Shown piece after piece: positions 1 through 10,185 of a stretch of 64,000 nucleotides of DNA. A program made the position numbers and the translations under genes. The stretch is from Zymoseptoria tritici IPO323 (lineage: Eukaryota > Ascomycota > Dothideomycetes > Mycosphaerellales > Mycosphaerellaceae), in NCBI RefSeq assembly GCF_000219625.1, contig NC_018217.1, positions 372,001 to 436,000 on the forward strand. Reading direction: 5' to 3'. Each line of letters begins with the position of its first letter. Within the stretch, counting starts at the first letter, position 1. The notes below the pieces were generated by a model, which saw only the letters and a list, made by a program, of their open reading frames with translations, searched no databases and had not been told where the DNA came from.

Positions 1-345
1 ACGATATCGCAGGGACTTCGCAACGACCTAAAGGTCCCTACGGTCCGCCTACGTTCAGCCTTGGCGCCTTTCACATCTAAGAGGATGCCCTTTAATTACT
101 CTAACCTTACGAGTAGTAGTTAAACTATACTTAGTCCGACTATTTATATTAGAACCTCTATATATAACGTAAGCTTACTAATAGCTCTAAGGGACTCGAT
201 AACGACGACGAGGATAGATTTAAGGGCCTAAAGGAGCTTATTATATATATATCTATAGTTAAGAAGTTAAGGGCTAAGGGCAGTAAGGGTGGAGTTGTTT
301 ATAACAGACAATCTTATATATACGTAACTAACCATTCCCCTTTAG
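1..345. repeat. RIP-like AT-rich edge, no gene
   Basis: The sequence is rich in TA steps with runs such as tatatatata and has no credible reading frame. It resembles the mutated block at 13.7-26.9 kb, so it is probably the end of a RIP-mutated repeat continuing outside the window. No element type can be recognised. From 346 to 767 the base composition becomes normal; that stretch holds no supported gene and should include the promoter of the small gene starting at 768. Confidence 0.6.
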
Positions 346-767
346 GTTATATACCTTCATACGCGCCGTGTGCACACTGTGCAATACACCGTGTACACAC
401 ACAAGAATCCTTCACGCACGGTGCAGGCACATCCCTAACCATGGGTACCTTGAATGTGACATGGTTGAAGTGGGTCGCCATAGGATTCATCGTTCCGTGA
501 CGCCCGTGATGACAGGCCTTCCGCTTCCGAACTGCCTGGCCTGTTAATGACGGGAGCCTCGTACTCGGATCGTCCCACGCAAAGGTGTCCAGAAACTCTT
601 CGATCCGGAAAGACAAATCTTCTACCCATTCCAATCGTCTTCTCCCAACTCCAAGCAACACACTCCGCTCCCCGACAAGACGCTCGCAACCCACCTTGAT
701 CCAAGCAGAGCCCAACGTATCCGGTGGCCACAGCCCAGAAAACACAAACACCTCGACCAATCGAACC

Positions 768-1072
768 ATGAATCTTTTCGCCAACACGAAGCTCATCGTG
801 AATGTCTTCGCCGTCGTCGTCTTTATCAGTCTGCTCACTCCCACACTCGCGGTACACATGCCTCCCGTCCCTTTCCATCCTCTCCGCTCCTAGCCGACTG
901 GGCTAATCTTGCACCACTGCAGTGCGTGACGGACGACGAATGCGGCTGTCTCTGGCCCAGACTCGTGGGAATCTGGTAAGCCACCCGCTTGCTCTTGCGC
1001 TCTCTTGTGCTCACGACGTCTGCTAACGTCGCAATCGCGCGTAGCATCAATGGAACGTGCTACTGTCGATGA
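768..1072 (+). CDS. small secreted six-cysteine peptide (candidate effector)
   Basis: Three exons are read: 768-851, 923-975 and 1045-1072. The introns (852-922 and 976-1044) have GT/AG ends, and the second has a CTAAC branch site at 1022-1026. The frame stays open and gives 54 residues. Residues 1-28 form a signal peptide with a long hydrophobic core ending TPTLA. The mature part, about 26 residues, has six cysteines spaced C-x5-C-x-C-x8-C-x4-C-x-C, ending CYCR. This compact spacing resembles knottin or defensin-like peptides; no specific family is recognised. The gene lies next to a RIP-like edge, a common place for fungal effectors. Secretion and disulphide pairing are inferred from sequence. 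The precise three-exon fit with evenly spaced cysteines makes chance unlikely, but there is no expression evidence. Confidence 0.7.
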
Positions 1073-1503
1073 ACGCTGGTTTTGGAGGATGCGATCCGAC
1101 GCCGAGTGTCGCTACCGCGACGTGGACATTGATTGTTGCTTTGTGATGGGTTCTGATGTTCTTGAAGCGGGAGGATCGAGCTTTTGGACATGGCTCTCCT
1201 GAACATTGCTTTGCCGGGGCGTTTGGACATTCGTCGCTGGGCTTTCAGACATTCGTTAATGGGGGGTTTGGACACTCGTTACCGCCGAGGGAGATCTTGG
1301 GCACTGGCCTGGTTCGGCTTAGCTACCGTAGTTCACTTCTTTGTAACTCGTGGGATTCGCGTCAACTACTGTGCGCTTGATCTATCAGAACATGCCACGT
1401 CTTGAGAACGCTCTGCTCGATCGGACGCACGCTTTGCACCAACTGTTTCATATCATCCACAACCCTCCCCTCCCTCCCTCCCTCCCTCCCTCCCGCTTCA
1501 CAT
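1073..1503. repeat. intergenic: CCCT microsatellite and degenerate short repeats
   Basis: A run of CCCT/CCTC units occupies about 1463-1494, followed by C-rich sequence. At 1181-1278 four imperfect copies of a TTTGGACATTCG-like word occur (starting near 1183, 1222, 1243 and 1267). No gene is supported. Several short frames here have no coding character. Confidence 0.5.
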
Positions 1504-3429
1504 TCAATGCCCCACCACCGGCATCCCCTCCCCCTCCCCCTCCCCCGCCGCCCCATCCGCACTCCCAACCAACAACCCCACCTCACTCTTCCGATTCCTC
1601 CCCTCCCCCGCACTCAAATTCACCACCCTCGGTTTCAGTGGCTGTTTACTCGGCAACGCCTGCTGCACCCTCGTCCTCGCCCTGGACACACTCACCTGCC
1701 TCGCTACACTAACCTGCACGATTTGCCGCTCTAAATCCGCGGGGGATTTGATTCGTGGATACGTCGGGCGGGAGGTGAGAGTATCCGTGGGGGAAGTGCG
1801 GCCGATGGAGAGCGGGGTGGATATGCCGCTGACGGTGCTGACGCCGATGGAGGAGGTGGATGTTGTGGGGGGGAGGGAGGACCCTTTGGGGGAGAGCCAG
1901 GTGTGTTCGCCTTCGACGTCGCGGGAGACGAGGGTGGGGAAGTCGAGGGTTGTGGTGCAGGTTGTTGCTGTGGTGGGGGTCGGGGGGAGGGAGGGTTCGG
2001 AGTAGAGAGCGGAAGAGGGGGAGGTGGTGAGGGAGACGGGAGCGGGGGCGGGGCGGAGGGGTGGTGGGGCGGTGTAGGTTCGTGGGAGGAGGAGTTCTTG
2101 TGGGGGACGCCGGGCGGGGGCGGTGTTGGTGCTGGCTCGCGTTCGTCGTTCAACATTGATGGACATGGGGCGTGGCATTGGTGGTGGGGGAGTTGAGCTG
2201 CGTGGAGGAGGGGATTGGAAGTAGCTGTCGTTCTGCTCGGGAGTGTGGCCAACTTGCATAAGTCGGCTCATTCTGCTTTGTCGCCTCTCCAGGAGTGATG
2301 GCTTGCGTTGCATGTCCAGGAGTTGAGAGAACATCACGCTGTAGCGGTCCATTTCCGGCCGTGGGATGTCGCAGTCTAATTTGGGCGCACGTACGGTTGG
2401 GGTAGGCTCCTCCACGGGCGCGCGATGAGTGTCAAAGGGAGAATCATGGCGGATCATTTGTCTCACTTTGGCTTCCTCAAACTCCTTCATGGGACTGCTA
2501 TACTGCCGTGACATGACGGCTTCCTCGAATTCCTTCCTCGGGCTACGTCGTTCGACATGCGAGGGTCTTCGTTGACGAGGGTTCTTCTTCAATTTGGCTT
2601 GAGGAGCGGGCAGTGCTGAGGTCCTTTGATCGCCTCGGGAGTCGTTCCGTGAGTGTGTTGCTCGCGAGCGTGAGGAGTGTGGCGAATGAGATATTCTCGA
2701 GGTGTTCTGAGCCGACGGCATCGCCATGCAGAATGGTCCTCTCGGTGTGGATCTCTCGCCGTGGAGGAATGCTTCGAGGCTGGTCTTGCCCTGTTCCGTC
2801 TGCGCGTCGACATGAGATGGGTCTTGCGAAGTGGTCTTGCGGAAGAGACCTCCCAAAGATCGCCAACCGGAGCCTTTCTTCTGCTTGCCAACCAGTTTCG
2901 TTGGGCGCTCTGTCTGCGTTCGAGGCTCCATTGATGGTCGCGTAGGTGCTGGTTGATGCGTCGCGCTTGGTACACAATCACTGGTGTTTGATCTTCCCCA
3001 ATTCGGAGGAGCATGCGATGGTGATCCCATGGCCATGCCAATATACGGAGAGCGTAGTGGCGATTGTTGAATTCCTGGAGTCAAGCGTGGCGATGTCGAA
3101 GAATCAAGTCGAGGAGAAGGCGTGGGAAAGCGAAAAGTATCAAGACCAGTCTTGTATTCGATAGTCAAACCCGTTGCGTGCAAGTCTTCGCTACACGTTG
3201 GTTCCTTTGGGGTCTTGGCGGGGCCGTTGGAAAGTGATTGTTGGTTGATGTCGCGGTATAGCGTGTTGTTTGGGGGAGGAAACGAGTCTGGCAAAGGATG
3301 GACAGACTTGTTGGTGTACACGCGTCCGGCGCTCTTGCACGGCTCGACAGCGAACCCATGCACTGTTTTGTTGCGGTCGCCACTCTTCCACCTCAAACTG
3401 CTCGTTCGGCGGGGCCGAGCGTTGTTCAT
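1504..3429 (-). CDS. conserved-type fungal hypothetical protein, disordered
   Basis: A single-exon frame of 641 residues runs from the ATG at 3429; the frame extends upstream only through a TTG. The protein is basic, Ser/Pro/Arg-rich and mostly low complexity. More ordered islands are WRSLGGLFRK (about residue 190) and a DRYSVMFSQLL segment near the middle. The C-terminal third is Pro/Thr-rich. I know of fungal proteins with a similar RYSVMF motif but no established function, so none is given. The G/C-heavy opposite strand (1748-2200) is a shadow of the Pro-rich part. An upstream coding exon cannot be excluded. Confidence 0.6.
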   Translation of the reverse strand: MNNARPRRTSSLRWKSGDRNKTVHGFAVEPCKSAGRVYTNKSVHPLPDSFPPPNNTLYRDINQQSLSNGPAKTPKEPTCSEDLHATGLTIEYKTGLDTFRFPTPSPRLDSSTSPRLTPGIQQSPLRSPYIGMAMGSPSHAPPNWGRSNTSDCVPSATHQPAPTRPSMEPRTQTERPTKLVGKQKKGSGWRSLGGLFRKTTSQDPSHVDAQTEQGKTSLEAFLHGERSTPRGPFCMAMPSAQNTSRISHSPHSSRSRATHSRNDSRGDQRTSALPAPQAKLKKNPRQRRPSHVERRSPRKEFEEAVMSRQYSSPMKEFEEAKVRQMIRHDSPFDTHRAPVEEPTPTVRAPKLDCDIPRPEMDRYSVMFSQLLDMQRKPSLLERRQSRMSRLMQVGHTPEQNDSYFQSPPPRSSTPPPPMPRPMSINVERRTRASTNTAPARRPPQELLLPRTYTAPPPLRPAPAPVSLTTSPSSALYSEPSLPPTPTTATTCTTTLDFPTLVSRDVEGEHTWLSPKGSSLPPTTSTSSIGVSTVSGISTPLSIGRTSPTDTLTSRPTYPRIKSPADLERQIVQVSVARQVSVSRARTRVQQALPSKQPLKPRVVNLSAGEGRNRKSEVGLLVGSADGAAGEGEGEGMPVVGH

Positions 3430-4441
3430 TTTCGGCTTTTGATTCGGCTTCAACGGCCTACCATGTACTATTGCTCACGTTCGCGTGCGCCCGTTCCTGC
3501 TCGTGCGGTGAGAGATTTCCTCGGCATGCCCTTCCGAACGTCGGATGCGTGGCTATAATAACGAAATGGTCTTGCAAAAGCAATGCTAAAATGCTACTTC
3601 CGTGGAATGGCGGCTGAGCGTGGGACGCTTTTAGGGAAAAACAGGGACGAAAGGGTCGGAAAAGAGCATGAAACGGATCAGGTCGCAAGGTCAACCTGTG
3701 TAGTCGACGAGGAGATGGGCGATCTGAGACGAGAGATGCTTGGCTGGGGGCGGAAAGGGTCGTGGGGGAATGCAGCATATGAGAGTGCGAAGAGGGCAGA
3801 TCCCAGCGCATGAGGAGGAGAATGTTGGTCAGCTCATTCGAAACACTATACCCTCGTCGTTTCAGACGGACTGAGTTGCTCTTTCCTGCCGTGTTCCGAT
3901 TCACCGCCGCCGTGGTCTTCAACATAAGGCTGATGGTCATGTGGTCGCGTGGTGCGTGTCGGCGTGGGTTATAAGGCGCCACCAGCGACCTCAAACGCGA
4001 CCCGCATCGTGGCCTGGTCTCGTCGTGGCATCCAATTCGCTGTGTCGGGCGGATAAATGCTTCGCACAAGTCGGCAGGAGGATGCATCATGCGGATGTGT
4101 TGTTTCATGTTGGGGGAAGAGCTGAGAATGCATGAGATTGGAGTGGACGGAGGCCTGCAGAGGTGCGACCGAAACCTTGCCATTTCGGCCCCCGCCAAGG
4201 TTTTTGACATGTGCTGGCAACTCGAGGCAAGGCAAGATCCGGACCTCACACCACAAACATCGACATCGTTCTAGAGCGATACGTACCAGAGGTATCGTCT
4301 GATGACTTCTATGAGACTACCGAGCTATACTACATCGACAAGACTGACCTCAGTCGGCTGGCACCGGCGCTTCCTCTACAAGATACACCCTGGATTCTCG
4401 AAATCATCCAACATCCTCGATGACCTCCCTCAGAAACCTCA
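3430..4441. other. intergenic, about 1 kb
   Basis: This holds the presumed promoter of the minus-strand hypothetical gene and the 3' flank of the dehydratase gene. A 263-codon minus-strand frame (3458-4249) has no recognisable domain and an irregular composition, and is not called. I see no repeat or RNA gene. Confidence 0.4.
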
Positions 4442-6476
4442 TCAATGATTATCCCTCGGACTCGGAAAGGTTTGAGCCACCCTCTGGAACCTGACCGCCC
4501 TCTTGAACACCATGCCCTCACTCAACGGACCCGTCTCTCTCCGGAACAAATCCTGGAACGGCGTGTGACTCTCCACCACCTGATACCCTCCATTCGCCAA
4601 CAACTCCTTCCTCCGCTGCTCAATCTCCTCCGCCGAGATCAACATGTCCACCCGACGCTTGGTGAGGTCCACTCGAAGCATGTCGCCGTCCTTCAAGATT
4701 GCGAGATTACCATTCTCCGCCGCCTCGGGACTGGCGTTGAGGATGCTCGGTGATCCCGATGTGCCGGATTGTCTTCCGTCTCCAATACATGGCAGAGAGT
4801 ACTTCAATCCCTTCTTCAGTAAGTGGCCTGGTGCCGTCATGTTCACCACCTCCGCGGCGCCGGGATACCCAATCGGTCCCGTCCCTCTCATCACGAGAAT
4901 CGTCCTCTCATCAATATCCGCCGTGTTGATCCGCGCATTGTAGTCCTCTGGTCCATCAAACACCACAGCCTTACACTCAAACGCATTCGCATCCTCCGGA
5001 TTCTCCAGGAACTCTTCTCGAAACTCCTCCGAAATCACCGACGTCTTCATGATCGCCGAGTCGAACAGATTTCCCTTCAGATGAATAAACCCAGCGTCCG
5101 TCTTCATCGGCTCGTCATAACTCTTGATCGTCTCCCGATCCCAGGTATACTTCCCCTGCACATTCTCTTTGATACTCTTCCCCGTACACGTCAGCGCATC
5201 ACCATGCAACTTCCCCTGATCCAACAATTCCGCCATAATCGCCGGCAACCCACCCGCGCGGTAATACTCCTCACACAAAAACTCTCCGGCGGGCTGCACA
5301 TTCAACATCAGCGGGATATGATACCCGATCCGATCCCAGTCGTCCAAGTCCAATTCCACGCCCATATGTTTCGCAATAGCGCACAAATGGATCGGAGCGT
5401 TGGTACTGCCTCCAATCGCCGTGTTCGCAACAATGGCATTCTCAAACGCTTCCCTTGTCATGATATCGCTCGGCTTCCGGTCTGCATGCACCATCTCTAC
5501 AATCTGCAAACCAGTCTTATACGCACACTGCGCTCGTTCACGGTATGGCGCGGGAATCGCCGCACTACCAGGTAACGCCATACCCAGCGCTTCCGCCAGG
5601 GCATTCATCGTCGACGCCGTTCCTACACATCCCATCAGTCAGCCCTCCATCATCCCACCACCCTCAGACCAACTCACCCAACGTATTACAATGCCCCACA
5701 CTCGGCGTCCCCGCGGTAATCAACTCCATCAACCCCTCATCCCCCACCTCCCCTCTCGCATGCATCTCCCGTCCCTTCCACACCACCGTCCCACTGCCCA
5801 CCAACCCCCTCCCCCGTTTCACATACCCATTCAACATCGGCCCGACATTCATCACCAGCGCGGGAACATTCACCGTCGCGGCCGCCATCAGACACGCGGG
5901 GGTCGTCTTGTCACACCCCGTGAGCAACACGACTCCATCGAAGGGGTAGCCGGAGAGCAGTTCTACGAGCGTGAGGTAGGAGAGGTTGCGGTCGAGAGTG
6001 GCGGTCGGACGGCGGGATGACTCTTGGATTGGGTGCGTGGGGAATTCAATCGCGATGCCGCCTGCTGAACGGATTCCTTCCCGCACACGTTTGGCGAGCA
6101 CGACGTGATGCTGATTACAAGGCGCGAGATCACTGCCCGAATTGGCGATTCCGATAATAGGCTTGTTTGATGACAGCTCTTCGATCGTCAAGCCGTAGTT
6201 GAGGTAGCGGTCGATGTAGAGGGCTGAGAGGGCTTTGTCGTCGGGGCGGGAGAACCATTTCGCGGAGCGGAGGAGGGGGGTTGGTGTGGTTTGGAGGGGT
6301 GGTGTGGTTGTTTGGACGTGTTTGGATAGCTCATCTTCCAATTCACGGGTTCGTGCTCGCAGGGTGGAGAGTTCGGTGCGATAGTCTTCTATATCCGCTA
6401 GACCTGGACCTGTTGTGTTGCTGTGGTCGTGAGTGCAATCTGCGCAGGTGGAGGGACTGCTGGGGGTGCAGGACAT
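4442..6476 (-). CDS. IlvD/Edd family dehydratase (sugar-acid dehydratase-like)
   Basis: Two exons, 5678-6476 and 4442-5622, are joined over a 55-bp intron (5623-5677) and give 659 residues. The family removes water from 2,3-dihydroxy acids using an Fe-S cluster and Mg. The three expected cluster cysteines are visible in [18 protein letters not shown] and GHCNTLGTASTM, the last spanning the splice site. Conserved later blocks include [26 protein letters not shown] and [11 protein letters not shown], ending with [20 protein letters not shown]. The wording of these blocks fits the pentonate/sugar-acid branch better than the branched-chain amino acid enzyme Ilv3; that assignment is inference. An N-terminal extension of about 70 residues carries a short coiled coil ([21 protein letters not shown] region). 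The start at 6476 is preferred to the upstream ATG at 6725, whose extra residues look like leader sequence. Confidence 0.88.
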
Positions 6477-6892
6477 GGTTTCTGTTTGCTTGGGTCTATA
6501 CTTTTTGTTTCTCTGAGAGGGGGATTCTGATTTTTTCTTTCTGGTTGTTTGGTTTCTGGGAAACGGACTGGTTTGGGGAAGTATTGGAGCAATGCAATGA
6601 GGAGCCGGATAATAGTAATGTACCTTACTTGAGGTGGAGTTCACCTTATGTGGGTCGTTCAAGAGAGCCCGCGGAATCACCGAATTCGGGTGAGCTTTCG
6701 GCGGACGCTGCACCGAAGACTTCATGACCTCGATGGCGGAACAAACCCTCAGGTCGGGGTGAATCGAATCGAATCGGGAGGGGACTGAACAAGTCAGTCG
6801 TCGTTATCATTGTAGTGAGGTACATGTGCAGTCGGATTTCGGCGTCTTATCATCTTACAGTTCCAAGCGAATAGAAGCTTCAACCACCACAT
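6477..6892. other. intergenic: dehydratase promoter and BCS1 3' flank
   Basis: No gene, RNA or repeat is seen. The segment 6477-6725 is open in the dehydratase frame but reads like untranslated sequence. Confidence 0.4.
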
Positions 6893-8359
6893 CTACATCC
6901 CAGCACCCTTCTGCTCCACCGACTTTCCACGCCGCATGCCTTTCAACTCATCAACCATCTCAATCGCTCCTTCCACGTTCCCTTTGTTGTACAGAAACAA
7001 TCCCTGCAGAGCCGCTGTGCTGACGTTCCCCACCAGATCCGCCTCGACTGCTCTCCTCACAAACCTCTTCTTGCCCTCCCCACTCTCATCCAATTCCTTG
7101 TAGAAGCGATCCCACAATTGCTCCATTTGCCAGACCGTCGCATTACCAATCTCGACCGTCATGTCCACTCTGCCTGGCCTGATCAATGCTTCGTCCAGTC
7201 GATCGATATGGTTCGTTGTCATGAAGATGATGCGTTCTTCAGCACTTGCCACGCCGTCCAAAGCGTTCAGCAGTCCCGAGTACGTCACGTTCGCACCCGC
7301 GTAGCCATCTTCTTGAACTTGCCGTCGATTACTGAATGCCGCGTCGGCGTCTTCGAGTAGGACGATGGTGCGTGGTGGGACGTTGAGCAGGAGTTGGTTC
7401 AATTGGTCGTCGGCCAATCCGCGCTGGGAGAGGCTGAGCATGGCGATGTTGAAGTCCAGCTCGCCGGCTAGAGCTTGTACGAAAGAGGTTTTTCCAGTCC
7501 CTGGCGGGCCGTAGAGGAGGTAGCCTCGACGGTATGGGATTCCACGGTCAAGATACCAGGCGCGAGCGTTCATGAATTCTTGGACGTCGGATTTGATCTT
7601 GTTGGCTAGACCTTCCTCCAGAACGACGGAGTTGAATGGTCGTCGGCGTTTCGCTTGACCGGATTGATCCCACCCTACATTGCGGGTTGTGTAGACGACC
7701 GTCTTGCCTTCGGTGTTGCGGAGGGCCATTTGGTGGGCTTCGCGGAAGATGTCTTCGAAAATGTGGCGGAAGTAGTACAGTGTTGTGAGGGTGATGGTTT
7801 CGAATGGTCGACCGGCTGAGTCGAAACTTTTGCCTTCTCGTTGACGATTCACTGCGATGAAAGCATTCCTGTATCGGAGGATGTGTCTGCCTTGGCCGGG
7901 TATTAAGGAGAATAGGGTCTTTTGAGAACCTCCTGCAGTCTTGACCGTTTCTGTCTCCATTTGGAGATGGTGCAGTCCAGGAGTCAGTCGCCGTACGAGA
8001 GCTTCAATTACGCCAGCCTTTGGACGAGTTGCGGCAGGTGCGAGTTGATTTTGATAATGGCTCGTCATCCAGTTGAGAACCCAATTGTAGGAAACATCGT
8101 GCCGGGTTATTTCCAGATCGACGAGCATCCGCTGTCGCAAGAGTGCACCACCGGCGCGTAGTCCTTGTGAGCCATATCGTACCGCGGCGCCGAGAGCCGC
8201 GAGTCCGAAGCCTGCAGTGAAGAAAGGATTGGAGAGCAGCTGGGAGGTCACCGACCCCTCGCCGCTGCCGATATTTGCAAGCTGTTTGATGGCATCTTCC
8301 TTGGTAGGCGGCGCAGAATCTAACGGTGAAGTCGTGACGGTCGTTGCATTCTGGTCCAT
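6893..8359 (-). CDS. BCS1-like mitochondrial AAA ATPase
   Basis: A single exon of 488 residues starts at the ATG at 8359. BCS1 proteins sit in the mitochondrial inner membrane and move the folded Rieske Fe-S protein across it during complex III assembly. Seen here are one transmembrane segment (about residues 46-64, FFTAGFGLAALGAAVRYG) close to the N terminus, a BCS1-specific middle domain, Walker A GPPGTGKTS (about residue 282), Walker B IVLLEDADAAF (about 330) and the sensor region FMTTNHIDRLDEALIRPGRVD. Length and order match the family (yeast Bcs1 is 456 residues). Fungi have several BCS1 paralogues, so whether this is the true orthologue is open. Confidence 0.88.
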   Translation of the reverse strand: MDQNATTVTTSPLDSAPPTKEDAIKQLANIGSGEGSVTSQLLSNPFFTAGFGLAALGAAVRYGSQGLRAGGALLRQRMLVDLEITRHDVSYNWVLNWMTSHYQNQLAPAATRPKAGVIEALVRRLTPGLHHLQMETETVKTAGGSQKTLFSLIPGQGRHILRYRNAFIAVNRQREGKSFDSAGRPFETITLTTLYYFRHIFEDIFREAHQMALRNTEGKTVVYTTRNVGWDQSGQAKRRRPFNSVVLEEGLANKIKSDVQEFMNARAWYLDRGIPYRRGYLLYGPPGTGKTSFVQALAGELDFNIAMLSLSQRGLADDQLNQLLLNVPPRTIVLLEDADAAFSNRRQVQEDGYAGANVTYSGLLNALDGVASAEERIIFMTTNHIDRLDEALIRPGRVDMTVEIGNATVWQMEQLWDRFYKELDESGEGKKRFVRRAVEADLVGNVSTAALQGLFLYNKGNVEGAIEMVDELKGMRRGKSVEQKGAGM

Positions 8360-8747
8360 CAAAAGAGGCTCAATGTGTGAGGTGAGGTTGAATGTCTTGA
8401 GGATGGAGAAGTAAAAGCTGATCTCATTCTCTGCCTTAATTAGGGTTAGAGATGGAGGCTCGACGGGACGGCGACGGGTGACCCTTGTTCAGATCAGCCC
8501 AGATCAGCCGGGGAGCATGCTAGAACTAGTGCCGATGTAGCGCCGAAGTTTGGCGAGAGCGAGATGCTCCTTCTGCTCGTTTGACCTGAGAAGAAGAAGA
8601 AACATGACTCCCTGTGCTGGGCCTCATTCCACAACACCACTGCTGGACGAGGTCAGTCTTGAGTTCGGAACACTGGAATGCGGGACTGCTGTGTTCAGAA
8701 TGTGATCATTCACTAATCTCGGTTTCTCCCTCAGGTCTCATCGTACC
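8360..8747. promoter_or_regulatory. shared promoter region, BCS1-like and RRM genes
   Basis: The 388 bp between two divergent start codons must serve both genes. It contains the telomere-box-like word TTAGGGTTAG at 8441-8450, about 80 bp upstream of the BCS1-like start. A possible 5' UTR intron on the plus strand (about 8652-8734) is suggested by GT/AG ends but not proved. Confidence 0.4.
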
Positions 8748-10185
8748 ATGGCTTCCTCTGAGCAAGTAACGGTCGACAAGTCCTATTTTGATGCTCTGCT
8801 TCGCAGGTGAGGAAGCTCGTTACGCAATGCGTAGCATCCAATACCACACGTGGCTGACTGATTCTGCTTCAGGGCCGATTTTGTACGCATATTCGTTGTC
8901 TCTCGGAAAGACTGGCCGTTTGACTGACAAGCTTCGAAGCACACAAATGCCCGGGTCCTAGAGCCGAGAAACGTTCCGAGAGTCACCATTTCTCAGGAAG
9001 AATATGATGTTCTGGTGAGCTAAGATTGAATCCAAGTGTCAATCCAGGTCTAACGATGCTTCAGCTACGCTCCTCGCAAGAGTATGACTTCCTCAAGAAC
9101 CAGCTCCTGCAAGGCGGTCTCAGCCACGAAGCGCTCGAATCGCTTCTAGTTGGCGCAGGTGATGCCGAGCTTGATCAAAATGGCACCGATTGGGCAGATG
9201 AAGTCACCGACACGCAGTACACTCGCCGAAACACCGAGACTCAGCGCCGATATCAACCGCATGCATTTGGCAATGAGAACGGCTCGCAGAACTTCAACTC
9301 CACGCCTGGGCAAGCGAGAACACACTACACAGCACACGCTCCATCTCCCACAAGCTTGAAGGTACCATCGACCCATCGAAATGGTACCAATGGCGCATCG
9401 CATAATCCAGAGGATGCCTTTGGCGATAACGACAGCTTCTTGGATGAGGAATCGCCTGCCGAAGCTTTCAGCACAGGAGTCCACAACGAGAACCAACGTA
9501 CACTTTACTTCACAGGCTTTCCTCCTCGAACGACATATGAAGATTTGGTGTCAGTGATCAGAGGTGGGAAACTGCTCAGCATCAACTTGCGTTCGGAGAA
9601 GAGTGCCACTGTGACCTTTCTGGACGGTGCGGCCGAATACCTCGCATGGGCCAAGCGGAACGACGTGTACATTCATTCAAAGCGTGTATGTTATCGTTCG
9701 ACTTGTAACAATGAACATTTCGACTAATGGCAATTCAGATCGAAGTTCGATGGGCAGAACGCCAATTCCGCCTGAACAACCACATCGCCCACAAAATCAC
9801 CAACGGAGCCACTCGCAACATCCGCATTCGTGGAGCCGCGGACAAAGGTCTGACTGAAGATGTCATACGGGACGACATGGAGCACATTCACAATCTGATC
9901 ATCATCTCTGTTGACTTCCGCAAAGGTGATGCGTTCGTGTCGACCAACTCTGTTCACAATGCCCTCTTTGCCAGGACTTGCATGATGAGTCGGAGTTCTT
10001 ACAAAGGTTGTAAGATCGAGTTCTACCCGGATGAATGCGATGTTCCGCTTCCAGCTCGCAACCAGCATGTCAAGAACGGAGGCCGAGAGCCTGACGCACG
10101 GAACACGTCGCTGGCTAATCGATTCGATATGCTTGATATCGACGGCACCTGCTCTTCTGATGACGAGGGTGGCGTTGCCACTTGA
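8748..10185 (+). CDS. RRM RNA-binding protein
   Basis: Five exons are read: 8748-8806, 8873-8882 (only 10 nt), 8940-9014, 9065-9685 and 9739-10185, giving 403 residues. Each junction has GT/AG ends and keeps the frame. The N terminus (VTVDKSYFDALLRRAD, then VTISQEEYDVLL and LRSSQEYDFLKNQLLQGGLS) has a repeated YxxLL-type helical motif. An RRM follows, with RNP2 LYFTGFP and RNP1-like KSATVTFLD; the exon 4/5 junction falls inside it. A second RRM-like fold is suggested by TRNIRIRG through KIEFYPDECD. The architecture resembles fungal RRM regulators related to fission yeast Nrd1, which bind mRNA; the similarity is from memory and the target unknown. The 10-nt microexon is the weakest part of the model but is needed for the frame. 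Confidence 0.75.

Noticed and set aside
3458..4249. 263-codon minus-strand frame
   Set aside because: No domain, erratic composition, different frame from the gene it abuts; most likely promoter/UTR sequence.
4823..5575. 250-codon plus-strand frame opposite the dehydratase
   Set aside because: Shadow of a strongly conserved enzyme on the minus strand.
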